Shown here piece after piece: positions 48,923 to 60,515 of a DNA stretch of 64,000 nt. Under the pieces are notes generated by a model, which searched no databases, was not told where the DNA came from, and saw only the letters and a program-made list of their open reading frames with translations. Each line of letters starts with the position of its first letter. The stretch's first letter is position 1. The DNA comes from Verpa conica (lineage: Eukaryota; Ascomycota; Pezizomycetes; Pezizales; Morchellaceae), in the NCBI GenBank assembly GCA_033030425.1, contig JAUFSD010000019.1:248001-312000 (forward strand), given 5' to 3'. Position numbers and translations under genes: made by a program.

Positions 48923-50218
48923 TCACAAGAACCGAAATAGAAAAGTCCCAGCCCGTGTCGATACAGCAAACCTCACACCAACCATCTTAGACTTCTCCCT
49001 CAAGACCTCCTCATACGGCGGATCCTGAATCACCCTACCATGCAACCTGACCACCCGCAACCTAGGCAAACACGTCTCCTTCCTCTCCAACAGCCCCACC
49101 AGTACCTTCAAACTCGGCTTACCTATGGACCCATACCTCAGTGTAAGTTCCTCCAAGGCCTCCGGAAGCACCTCCGCCAGCACCGGGGCCCTCACAAACG
49201 CATCCAAACTACAACTAACACGCCTCAACACCGGAAACGCCCTCAACGACCCTATATCCAACCTCCCACTCTGGCGCGTAGTCGCCAACTCCAGATTCAA
49301 CCTAAGGTTTTGCAAAGTCGCTTTAACGCACTGAAGCCCCCTCCCGAACGACTCCCCATCAAAGTCACGGGCGTTGATACGACCCCCGGCATCTTCATAC
49401 TCAAAGTGCGTGAGCTTACTTGTGGCGCCTAATATCAGCGCAAGATCGTCTCCGCGGATATCACTATCGAGGAACTTGAGCTCGGTCACAGACGAGGCTG
49501 GTACCGTGCCGGCCAGATACGAATCGTAACAATCCCCGTTGACGTGGTATGCTGAGATGGAGCGGATTCTCGGTAGTGAGAATACGTGTTTGAGTCGACT
49601 GATGTGTGTTGCGCCCCCGCTGTTTGAGGGGATGTGCAGGAATCTTTGAAGGTTCTTTAAGCCCAGTGCCAGCTCGGCAGGGTCCGAAGGGTCTATATTC
49701 GACAGGAAACTCTCCAACCAGTGTGATTGGGGAGGAGGAAGGACACCAAGGCTTTGTAGTCTTGGTAGGAGGTGGAGGAGGAGTATGACTTGGTCTTCTT
49801 GGGATTCTTTGGATAGTGGTAGGTTGGTCTTCTCTGCTGCGGTGGTGAATAGCTTTGATTCGGTGGAGAGTTGGGCTGGGGTTAGGCCTTTTCTTACGTC
49901 GTCTCTGTCGCGGGACCATTGGATGTTAAGTGTGTATACGTGCCCTGCGAGCGATGGGCGGGACAGAACGGAGCGGAGGAAAGCCCATGGTGTGAGTTTC
50001 TTTCGTCTGATGTGGTCCCATTGTCCGATCGTGACTGATCGGTATAGAAGAGGCTCGCACAACGCGTGCAGTAAGTGGGAGGTAAGGCAGAGGTTGAGTA
50101 GATACTTCGGGTTCAGTGGGGAGTTTATACTACGGCTGCTCCCCCTGTAGCCTGAATTGTAGAGACAGGTAATGATCTCGATAATGATCTCGTTGGGAAG
50201 ATCTCCAAAGACTGCCAT
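48923..50218 (-). CDS. F-box protein with LRR-like C-terminus
   Basis: A single-exon protein of 431 aa. The frame is open to an ATG at 50344, but I choose the ATG at 50218 because the sequence from there (MAVFGDLPNEIIIEIITCLY) aligns with the start of the tandem paralogue; the 42 residues upstream look like translated leader. The F-box occupies about 1-55. The rest has leucine-rich strands of the type LLHLLPRLQSLGVL, VTELKFLDSDIRGDDLALIL, ALEELTLRYGS and LPRLRVVRLHG, consistent with irregular LRR units that bind a substrate. Expected to act as an SCF adaptor with Skp1. It lies 220 bp upstream (in transcription order) of the frameshifted copy, on the same strand, so the pair arose by tandem duplication. 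Confidence 0.82.
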   Translation of the reverse strand: MAVFGDLPNEIIIEIITCLYNSGYRGSSRSINSPLNPKYLLNLCLTSHLLHALCEPLLYRSVTIGQWDHIRRKKLTPWAFLRSVLSRPSLAGHVYTLNIQWSRDRDDVRKGLTPAQLSTESKLFTTAAEKTNLPLSKESQEDQVILLLHLLPRLQSLGVLPPPQSHWLESFLSNIDPSDPAELALGLKNLQRFLHIPSNSGGATHISRLKHVFSLPRIRSISAYHVNGDCYDSYLAGTVPASSVTELKFLDSDIRGDDLALILGATSKLTHFEYEDAGGRINARDFDGESFGRGLQCVKATLQNLRLNLELATTRQSGRLDIGSLRAFPVLRRVSCSLDAFVRAPVLAEVLPEALEELTLRYGSIGKPSLKVLVGLLERKETCLPRLRVVRLHGRVIQDPPYEEVLREKSKMVGVRFAVSTRAGTFLFRFL

Positions 50219-51149
50219 GGTACCAACTTGAACGTGGTATGTGGAGGGGTGGGTGGTTGACTTTCTGGTACTGATATTTTTGATAGAAGCCTGCCAAGGG
50301 TGATGTCTAATGCTTTTCCCCGCTTCTCGGACTTTAGGTTTCATTGGCTGCTTGTGCTTCTGTGACTCATTTCAGCTGTGACTATGTGAAAAGCCCAGGC
50401 ATAATTTGTACGAATATTTGAGTCCTACTTGATATTTACTAAGGACGAAACTAATAGGGTTGCGTGGTATGTTGCACTAGAAATAGTAATAACTCTCGAT
50501 AGATTTGTTGCTTTAAGCCTCACACGATTGTCTTGGCAATTACTCATACATGTGACGACTAGTTATAATACTCTTGTGCTAACATGTATCGCTACTAGAC
50601 TTAAGCATAATATTAATGATTTCATCAGGGCCTGGCTTTTACCAGCTTCACTAGGGCGAATGAAAATCGAGCCAAGAAGTCCAAAGTGTGGCTAGAAATT
50701 CCGACTGAGAATAGTTTGGTAGTAGCGGTATTCGCTACTCGCTACGCCAAAGATAGAGTCTACTTTTATAAGTTAGGTGCTTCCCCACTTCTTAACCTTT
50801 CAGCGCAATCTTTACTCTCCCTAGATAAAGCAGCATTGGTTCCCCCTTGATACCATCAGCCCCCATCACCTTTATTGCCTTGCATTAATTTTCTTCCTAT
50901 AAACTACGTCTTCTATAATCAGTCAAGGTAAATTCTAACTAATCTCACTATTAATAGTGCACAAGTTGACAACTCATATTACAAGCGAAAAATCTGTTTA
51001 TCCTGACCAAAGTACACTCGACAATTTGCAATTTATTCTCAGAATATCAATGGCTATAGAATAATAATCACATATCTCAGGTGCCACCACTGACAGGTAT
51101 CTGTTCTCTCCTCCCAGACAGTCCTTCCCAGTCCTAGTGAGCCAAGTCA
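50219..51149. other. Intergenic region between the F-box pair and egt1
   Basis: Includes the long leader or N-terminal extension of the F-box gene (50219-50344) and the 3' flank of egt1. No other gene is seen. Confidence 0.6.
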
Positions 51150-54087
51150 CTATTCCAGAGCTGCAATTCTAGCTGTGGCCCAGGTATACCGGTAATTACG
51201 CTGGTACCAATTGACACTGTCCAATAATCAGTCAGCTGGCCAAACCGGAGGGGTTATAAGAACATACAAGCTCTTTCTTCCAGAAATCTTTGGGTGCGTT
51301 GCCCAGCTCCCACCAAGAATAATGTTATGCTTTCCATCAAAAAAGTCGGCTACCACTAATCGTCAGCACCACTTTCCTTAACCTATCAATCATACTAAAC
51401 TTACCTGTATACTCAGGATACATCTTCATCTCTTTGAATCCTTCGTGGCGCTCTAAGACGGTGCTGGTCCATTCCCAGGCACCACCCGTTGCGCATCTAC
51501 CACCTAGTGGAACCTTCTCACTTGACCAGACTGAGACCGGATGCCAGTTCTTGAAACCGACATTTTGGCCTCGAAGGTCGACAAATAGCGATTCAGAGTG
51601 TGGTGGAGACTCATGGACACCGTTACTGACCAGGTGTCTATTGGATTTCTGATGTTAGTATAGTACCGCAGAATGGTGCCTACAGCCCAAGATCAGCACT
51701 TACCCATTGACGGCATTAATCCCCTTTCCTAAAGTTTTTTCGGCAATCTCCAAGGACTCGACATAGTCATACATCACCCTCACTTCATCAGCGGTTGGTA
51801 TCCGCCCTCCTATCCAGGCTGCACATCCCGCAAGTTCGTCATAGGATGCCATTGCTGGCCACTCACAGGCGAGCTCTAAGGGGACAGGACCAAAGACAGT
51901 TCTCACGGAGTAGGAGGAGAGAAAATCTTCAAATGAAGTATTTGTGCCAGCCCCGTCCTTATGGGTTCCGTTTACCCCATTGGTCATTAGTCTATTCAAA
52001 GTCCAAGACGCAGGTATGGAGTTTGAGGATTTGGCATGGAGGTACATTGCGTATTCCTCGTTTGTAATTGGATGTGATCTTATTTTAAATTCGGGTACCT
52101 CGACCCCGCGCCTCAGAGGTTTCTCATTGTCCCAGCCAAAGTAGTGATCGGTGGGTTTTCCTCCATTGTGAATGACATTTGTGCCAGCCTTTGCCTCTTC
52201 CTCGAGATCATCTTCAGGATCATCCATTCCAACACTGATAACTCTCTTTGGGATCTTGACCCACGCATCCTCGTTTTTCATGCTGGCTCCCCTCCTCTTT
52301 TCCCATTCCCTACCGGAAACAAAGTCTGGTACAATCACACCAGGCGGCGGAAGCGTTTTATCGCTTTGTAAAAGCATATAAAGAAGTGTCTCTAGATGCT
52401 GCGCCTCATGCTCAAACGCCAGCCAGAGTGCACGTCGCAATTTAGTTGGGGCGTTAATAGCACTTCCATTGCTATCATACAGTGACAAAGTCCTCTCCCT
52501 GACTCTCCGGGAATAACTCAAGATATCCTCCAAATCCGGCCATGATTCTGGGATCGCACTGTGATTATGGCAGTGTGTAGGGTCATCGACATCGGGATCG
52601 ATTCCACGCTGGAAGATGTTTTGGTACTTTTGACCCGGGGCAGTCAAATTCCCGTCTGTCATGCGAGAGATTTGGATGTCTGAGAAGGCCGGGATATGCC
52701 CGATATAGAAAATACATGGATTGCGGAGATCGATTGGCTTGGTGAGGAGACATTCCTTAGGGATCATACCGAGGGTCACTGTGTCCCACGCGGCCCAGAG
52801 TTCTTTCCATTCCGATACTGTTGGAGCCGCATCAGCAGCGTATTTTGAGGGCGGACCGAGTGGGAAAAGAAATTTGGGTTTGTAGAGCATGTGGAGATCT
52901 AGAGTTCTCCATAGTTAGATACGTATACTTGTGGTCAGGGTTAGGGTTAGGTTGTTTTGCTAAGCAATACCAGGTGCACTTGCAGTAATCGCCGGCATCA
53001 TTGGCCCATCGCGCTCCCTCAATCAATCCTGACTTCTCCCATAGTGCCTGGGATTCTTTGCTATCGAATTTATAGCTATACTCGACATTGATTCTTTCCC
53101 CTTTCTTCACCGTAATGCCCTGAAATTCACCATCAAAGGCAATATCTTTCAACGCCTCATAAAAGGCCTGGTTCCTTCCTTCCTCAGAATTCCATTCACC
53201 GATAAATCCCCATTCCCCCGGAACAAAATACTCTCTCCCCAGTAAATTGTTTGCATGCCATAGCCCATTCAGAGTGAAGTCTCGCGAGAGTCCCTTTGGA
53301 TCGTTATATGCTAGCCCAACCTTCTTTGCATCCTTGCAACCATCGAGCCCTACCAACATAAAGTCTTTTCCAGCACGCAATGCATCATTTACCCACTCCT
53401 TGAGGAACGCAGCGACTCCATCCAAGTTGAAGTTTCCAGCAGAGGAGCCAAGCCATAGGATACAGCGACTCTTGTCATTCGCGGCTGCAGGCGAGTTCAG
53501 CCAGGCTCGGCCATCGTCATACGTTCCGTGCAAACCAACGCAGCGGATATTCTTAAAGGTCCCAGGAGGGACCATACGGAGGGTCCGAACGAGTTCGGAG
53601 CGATCAAGATCGAGGGCATAGTAGGTGATTCGCTTCTCGAGGCGGTCAAGTGCGTGTAGAAGGATGTTCACTTTCCGGAGGTTTCTGTGCAGACGGTAGA
53701 TCAATTGGTTGGTTAGCGGGATGGTGGCTCCTGCGGGTGGTGATCTCATGCACCCCACATTCTTACAGAGTAGTTATCTTACCCGCTTCCTAGCTCTATC
53801 AAAATCCCACCATCTTCAATCCGCTCTGCCATACTCTCTGCATATTTCTCGAGAATCGCAATCTCTGTGTTTGTCAAGTAATACTCGTCGAGATAGGTGA
53901 TCTCTTCGAAAAGCTTCAGACCACGGTCATCGTATAGTAGCAATGTGGGTAGTGTTTTCTCTCCCGTTTTCCTCCGTAGTCCAGCCAATATATCATCTTT
54001 CAAAGAACTATCAAGGCCGCCTTTGTTGACTCGGATATCTAGGATCTCCACCTCCTGTTCATCCCGTTCGTGACTGATGGAACCCAT
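51150..54087 (-). CDS. egt1: Ergothioneine biosynthesis protein 1 (EgtD-EgtB fusion)
   Basis: Six exons (54087-53783, 53684-52980, 52906-51704, 51637-51405, 51349-51268, 51216-51150) encode 864 aa, close to the Neurospora protein. The N-terminal EgtD-like SAM methyltransferase (about 15-335, motif ELGSGNLRKVNILL) trimethylates histidine to hercynine. The C-terminal EgtB-like part has a DinB-type iron site (GHIPAFSDI with His407; HEAQHLE with His503 and His507) and a formylglycine-enzyme-like fold (GGRIPTADEVR, GGAWEWTST, GGSWATHP) that oxidatively couples hercynine with cysteine. Together they make the hercynylcysteine sulfoxide precursor of the antioxidant ergothioneine; a separate lyase (EGT2) finishes the pathway and is not in this window. 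The start is the first ATG in frame. Intron 2 has a weak GTGCAC donor and GGAG acceptor but is the only solution that keeps both domains in frame; it contains a telomere-like (TTAGGG)2. Confidence 0.96.
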
Positions 54088-56122
54088 CTCAATTGGGTAT
54101 ATTATCACTGAGAGCTAAAGATGACCTGGACTAGCAGAAAGGTGATATCAGAGCCAAAAGAGAGAAGCTGAGTAGTGCTTTATTTCGAGAATCCCTAGGA
54201 CCTTTCTCCGCTTATAACCGTGCCCTGTTGGAGCCATGACGTAAAGATGCCGTGGAAGCGCGGGGGGTTGAGGGATTACAGCAGCCCAATGCGGTTGGTT
54301 CGTCCATACATATTACAAGATTTCTCCCCCCCAGTGCACGTCCCTGCCTGGTTTGTGGTCAATGCGATGGCTATCGATCCCGCGAACGCACATATATGCG
54401 CTCAATGGCTTTTTTTAACGAGGGCTGATGTGTTCTCGCTTGGTCATGGCCCTGCTAGACCCTCGAATCCGCACCGTACACGATGCCAGGCACCGCGGGA
54501 ATCCTGTAAGGCATCGGTGTAATCGTGACCAAAGAAACCGTTGACTAATCTTTGCTCTTCCATGGAACCAGATGGGGGGTGTCTTTGTAGCGGTTCTGTT
54601 CAGCAATTTGAAATCAGAAAACTTGATATCTAAGCTTGTTGAGTCTGGCCGTTATTTACTCCAGCACGACATTGCCATATAGCACATTGTATGCACACTG
54701 CCGGTTTCAATTAATTAGTAGAGATGAGGTTGCATCTCATCGAAGTGTATGACTAGTCACATAAATGGTGGGATGATTGGCAAGATTCGCCATCACCCCT
54801 GTAGACTAGATTCCGAGAGACCAGAGGAAGACAAATATGTGATTTGTCGTCTATATCGTAATTACCTCCTTATCCCGGCACCGGTCGGGCTTGGGTCACG
54901 ATAACAACGGCTTTGCCCGGGGTGAGACTGTCTCAGTTATCGAGGTGCGGGGTGCGGGGCGGAATCCTGGGTTGACATGGAAGGCCCGAGGGAAGCCGTG
55001 CTCGACCACGACATCTTCTGCTGTGCCAGATCATTGACCATCACTCGACACGGCCGGCTGCCGCTGCTATAATTAAATTGTAAAGGCACATATGTATCAG
55101 AGACTTTATCGGAAGGTTGTGAGCACCATTGGGTCTTGGTTGGGTGCAGATCCTAACAGCGGCTCGTCCCTAGCTAAAAGCTGCATCAAAAGTAGTCAAA
55201 ACCACCTCTTTTCTTTTTTTTAGATTACATTGTCCGCTGGAATTGAAATCTGAGTCCATGTAGAAGTTTGCGGAATGAGATGTAAGCTTTGGTGAGAGAA
55301 TAGCCTAATACTCGGTAGGCTTGGCTTTTTCTATTCACTTATCACAGCTCATATATCTACATAGCTATGACTAGAGGCGATAGTTTATATTTACCGATGT
55401 GCCAAACCACATGAGCCTTATTGGATTTTCACTCGAAAGACAGAGTTACAAGAATCCTTTAGGCTTATAGCGCCCTTTGAGTTATTATTGAATCTTTATG
55501 ATGGTCTTAGAGGATGTTGGGGTTTATATGAAAAAGATTTCGTTGTAGTTCTACATTCTAGATAGGGTTCTGTAATGCCCGTTTAGATAAGCTTTATGCG
55601 ATTCAGTGTATCAATGGGATATAAAGCATAGGGTACTAGATGTTTAGGTGATATCGAGGATCTATCGTCATTCTAAAAGATTGTATTATAGGATAGAATA
55701 CATCCTACCGAGGGGTTGCATAGTTGCACGGCCAGGACATAGGTGTTTCAATGGGCTCTAGCGATTGAATGAATGAATTAATCATAAGTACATGGCTCTA
55801 GCGATTTACTTAATGATTAATCTCAGAAATACTATCATTAGGGTGTAAACTCGAGAAATACACTTCAATTTACGTCTACCTACGCTTTATAGATCAAGAC
55901 ATTGTCACAAGTGGTGACCAGTAATCACGTGATTAATATGGATAAATGTGTTTTCCCACGGGGAATACTACCACGTGACCCACTATCTGTTCGCGTCGCT
56001 GACAGCACGAGGCGGGCCTCGCAGCTACCCGACATCGTCACTAACAACGCCTCGAGCCGCCTCAGAGTTCTCGACCAACAACTATACCTTTCGAAGGATT
56101 TGTCGCATTTTTCGCAGCAGCA
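54088..56122. other. Divergent intergenic region between egt1 and the ankyrin-kinase gene
   Basis: The two flanking genes point away from each other, so both promoters lie here. A GC-richer island at about 54890-55060 contains runs such as GGTGCGGGGTGCGGGGCGG but no supported ORF. GAATGAATGAATTAATCAT-like repeats occur near 55766. Nothing else is recognised. Confidence 0.55.
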
Positions 56123-59100
56123 ATGGAAGCTATAGTCTACGAAGCGGTTCTGTCTACGACTACCCAGGCCGCAGAACGAGCCGCTTACTACATTCGCAAT
56201 TACTTAGAAGAGGTGAAACAAACACCCCCGAGGACCCTGGAACTCTTGGACGAACTCACGAGCGTTACCAAGTTCCTCCACACTTTGGGACCGTATGGAC
56301 TAGAGAATATTAGGTCGAAGCTGGTATTAAAGCTAGAGGCTGCACTTACGCTCTTCGAGAGCATCGCGGAGGATTTTGTGGGGGAAATACGGTCAAGTAG
56401 GCGTCTTAAGAATTTTGAGTCTTATTTGACATCCCGTATATCCTCCTATATCTTGAAGATCAGGGAAAGAAAGTCTGATTTGATAAATAACATGTAAGTT
56501 AGATTATATAATAATAAATAATTTCACTTCAAAACCCTCAGTCATGATAACATAAAAAATCAAGTTCCCAGTCAAAGGCTACTGGAACACATTCCGACGC
56601 CCCAGATAAATATCACGAGACAAAAAACCGATCCCGAGCAATCAAGATTCTCCCATGGCTGGTCAAGGCTAGGCGGGCCCTGACGCTTGATGAGCTCTTG
56701 ACGGCTATCTCGGTGGAGCGAGATCAATACCAATACAATAAGTTAAACCTACCAGACAAGACAATACTTGAAGCATACCGAGGCCTAGTTATCATCAACA
56801 AGGGCACTGTCTCACTTAGCCATAAGATGTTCAAGGAGCATCTTTTCGGGAGATCGGTGGTCTCTACAGATTCAAACCTAGAACTCACCATTGCTTGCAT
56901 AACCTTCCTTTTATACGATGTCTTTTCTGAGGGTGCTTGTGACTCTCCCGCCTCATTTGATGATCGCTGTCGTCTCTACCCCTTTCTCCTATACGCAGCT
57001 CCTAACTTGCCTTTTCATCTTGCGGAATGCGGCCGCGGGGGTTTGCCAATGGAACTTATTTTCAGATTTCTTGGGAGTTCAGGTAATATGTCGTCCTATT
57101 GGCAAGTCCTTCGCAACTCGCCTGAATCTCAGTGGCACCAACACATCCAGTTCCCAAAGTCACATGTCTCTCTCCATGTGGCAGCTACTCTGGGAGTCCA
57201 GGCCGTAGTTCAGCACTTCTTAGAAGGGGTTGATGTTCGGGACCTGGATGATAGGGGGTGGAAGTTGGTTTGCATAGCGTCATTTTGGGGGCACGTGACC
57301 ATTCTCCCACTCTTGGTTGAGTGGGGTATAGACATCTCCATCCCCAACATCGATGGGATGACAGTTCTTCATTCGGCTGCAGCTTCTGGGAATGAACCTG
57401 CAGTCGCTCTGTTAATTGAAAATGACGCAGACATCTCCGCCAAAGATAATAAAGGCCTGACTGCACTCGACCTAGCAGCGATTGGCGGTCATGAGTCGGT
57501 GGTATCTCTGTTTCTTGAGAACGGTGCTGGAGTATCATCCGTGGATATTACCGGAGGGACAGCACTACACAAAGCGGCAATTGGCGGACATGAATCGGTG
57601 GTGTCTCTACTTCTCGAATGGGGCGCTGACATATCAGCCCCAGATGTTGCTGGAGAGACTGCACTGCATAAAGCGGCAATTGGCGGACATGGGATGGTGG
57701 TGTCTCTACTTCTCGAGATGGGTGCTGAAGCATCATCCGTAGATAATATAGGAGAGACGGCATTGCACAAAGCCGCGATTGCTGGCCATGAGTCCACTGT
57801 ACTGCGGCTACTTGTAAAGGGGGCAGATCCTAAGGTTACGACAAACACAAAGAAGAAGGCAATTCAATTAGCAGAAGAAGGGGGCCATGTATCCGTTGTT
57901 CAGCTATTGAAGAAAGGTCTATGTGTGGTATATAAACTAGAGACAGATTTTTATGATGGCTGGGTACTCCACCGTAGATATCCGGGGGGGTATGCAACGA
58001 GTCATACAAGATTTGATGCGGAAGAAAAGTGGGTACGAGACAGGGTTATTGGCACTGGGGGGTCCGCAACGGTCTACCTTGAAATAAGAGAGGAGGAAGA
58101 TGAAGAGTTTGAGCAGCACAGGGTGACTAATACCGGTGAGCTTCCAAGACCCTATTTTGAAAAAGAAGAATTTTAGATTTCTGACAGTGACAGAGTTTAC
58201 ACCCTACCTTGGATGGGAAGATGAGGGCGTCATGTTGAGTAGGTCTAGCCGTAGAGAAAACCGTGTGAGAGCGGTTAAAGAGCTCCCACGAGCTAAAAAT
58301 AAAAGGTATGCTGAGGAACTAAATGCTTTGGCACAGTTGATCGATGTAAGCAGCCCAAAATATAATATTACCGTACTAGGCTAATAGGATATACATGATA
58401 GCACCCTGATCTATTTGTAAGGTTCTTTGGCTGGTATGAAAACAACGAATCTATCTTTATAGCAATGGAGTATATCGAATACGGCGATCTTGCCACATAT
58501 ATCAAAGCAGATGATCGCAAGGCAAGATCGAGAGCAAAGACAATTGCTCGCCAGATCCTGCATGGACTTATTTTTTTACATGATAAGAATATTTGCCACC
58601 GTGATCTAAAACCCCAGGTCTGTATTTCTCAAAGGTCTTGCAATACTAAAGAATGCTAAATTGGTATTATAGAATGTTCTTGTTGCTTCCCTAGAGCCAC
58701 TACGAGTTAAAATCACCGATTTTGGGATCTCGAAATCTTCCGAAGACATGAGTACCCATACCGGAACATACCCATATATGGCCCCCGAGATCCTTGGGGT
58801 GCTTCCGAAACGGTTTCGTCAAAAATCACGATATACAAAAATGGTTGATATATGGGCTTTTGGCTGCCTTATCTATGAGGTCTTGACCCTGGAGACACCA
58901 TTCTTCCTGCGTTCTAGCTTCGAAACTGCAAGGAAATCAAGTTATGCCGAAACTACAAGAGAATCTATTTACACCTACACCGCATCTCACAATACATCAG
59001 AACAGGAAGATCCTACCTCTAAGCTACCATTAACTGCCCTTATAGAATATTGCGATACTGAGATTTTTCCAGACAACCAATTGAAAGATCTTCAGATCAG

Positions 59101-59734
59101 TCAAGAAGGGATAGAGTTTATTAAATCATTGCTAGCTGTCGACCCTAAATCTCGAATATCTGCCCGAGATGCCTTGGCCAGCCGATGGCTGGGAAGCGTT
59201 CAGGAGGAGGCACCTAAAGAGCTACCACAGCACTCCAACCCCCGTATAGTCACTGATGATATATCCTTTATGGATTTCGAAGACCCGCTCGACCGACCTA
59301 CCGGCGATATATCCCCTGGCGATTTCGATCAATCCATCTATGACTCTCCTCCCCCCGAAGGTTTCGAAGACTCGCTCGAACTACCTACAGGTGATATTTC
59401 CTCGGTAGATTTCAATGTTTCCGCCGTAGATTTCGATCTATCCGCCTATGATTCACCCCCAGCAGATTCTGATCTACCTGTAAACCCCGAAAACCCGCCC
59501 GGTCCAGCACCTGCCGCTGGTGTATCCAACGCAGATTTTGATATATCTATGGGTGATGTGCTCCGCACGGACCTTGATATATCTATGGGTGATGTGCTCC
59601 ACACCGATCTCGATATAACTATGGATGATACATCCTCTATTTACCCAATTCCCCAGCCAGCCGATGACTGGAAAAGATCACTAAGGTCTTCTGAAGAGCG
59701 ATCGCCGAGTCCTGACGTCTATCTATCTAGCTAG
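56123..59734 (+). CDS. NLR-derived ankyrin-repeat protein kinase
   Basis: Five exons (56123-56493, 56565-58135, 58188-58345, 58402-58617, 58673-59734) encode 1125 aa. Residues 1-123 are an all-helical region resembling the fungal STAND N-terminal domain. Residues ~140-235 (SRAIKILPWLVKARRALTLDELLTA, VSLSHKMFKEHLFG) match the winged-helix part that follows NACHT in fungal NLRs; no NACHT P-loop or Walker B is present. About eight ankyrin repeats (~320-575) include near-identical GGTALHKAAIGGHESVVSLL units. A Ser/Thr kinase (~612-952) has the glycine loop GTGGSATV, Lys678, HRDLKPQN (Asp768), DFG (Asp788) and APE (809), all intact, with an acidic/basic insert between loop and lysine. The tail repeats DxDISMGDVL. 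Intron 1 must use an AAG acceptor at 56562-56564; the better acceptors shift the frame, so that junction is uncertain. Likely a cytosolic signalling protein; the ligand is unknown. Confidence 0.8.
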
Positions 59735-60266
59735 CCATTTATTCATAATACATTCTTTGTGATCAAATTCAGATCCGAGAAGTCCTTTATGTAGCTACTT
59801 ATTGTCTATGTCTTTGTATATTTATAGAGAAGTACGGGGAAGGTCAGTGGTTTGTAGGGATGGTTAGGCTAGGATATCTTACTCACTTGTTTCGTTATTA
59901 CTCTTTTGTTTCTTTTTATTAGATATAGTGAATTCATAAGTCACTATTTTTTTTTCCCTTTCCCATCCTTATGCTTCAAGATGTGGTTACAAGTCGGTTT
60001 AATCCCGGGTTCTATATTTTCGCACTTCGTTATCTAGTATGTGGGCTTTGTTACTTCAAGTAGACTCTCTATTCTAGACTCCCTAAAAGTTCTGCTCTAC
60101 CGCGATCTGAATAAGGGGCCTGTTGATAAGTATCTATGTAGCTTATAGGCAAAGAAGAAAAATGAGGACAAAAGGCTTCAGCTTTGTTGAAAGACAAGGT
60201 TGGAGCAAAGCTAGTCCCAAGTGTGTTTAGCGCCCGACTAAGCTGTCTACTTTATAATTACAGTAC

Positions 60267-60335
60267 GGGAAAGCTGAGTGTTTTTGGTATGGCATTGATG
60301 CGGTATTCTGAGGAATGCTAGATTAAGTTGGCTGT
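60267..60335 (+). repeat. Dispersed repeat copy (matches 9549-9615)
   Basis: Shares GCATTGATGCGGTATTCT and GAATGCTAGAT with 9.5 kb. Element identity unknown. Confidence 0.6.
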
Positions 60336-60463
60336 GCTACAGAATCTTTTGACCAACTCGGCAGCATTCTAACTTAAAACCCTATCTCCCACCGATGCGG
60401 TAGTGAAAACACCCCTCTTTCTCCTATTGTACTTGTGGGAGATAAAATACCCGGTAGGCATAT

Positions 60464-60515
60464 TAGATTTTGTACTCAGAAACGATAAAATCACTTGATA
60501 TAAATAAAGATAAAG
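60464..60515 (+). repeat. Dispersed repeat copy (matches 46906-46950)
   Basis: GATTTTGTAC.CAGAA followed by AATCACTTGATATAAATAAA occurs in both places with small indels. Confidence 0.65.

Noticed and set aside
48540..49432. Plus-strand frames opposite the F-box genes
   Set aside because: They mirror the minus-strand coding frames, with unlikely Pro/His/Arg composition.
31161..54087. A metabolic gene cluster linking transporter, PIR protein, SET protein and egt1
   Set aside because: The genes are separated by kilobases of decayed DNA and share no pathway or visible regulatory motif.
56496..56600. Frameshift between the N-terminal exon and the winged-helix region of the ankyrin-kinase gene
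   Set aside because: At first it seemed a pseudogene, but an AAG acceptor at 56564 keeps the whole 1125-aa frame open, with all later phases consistent.
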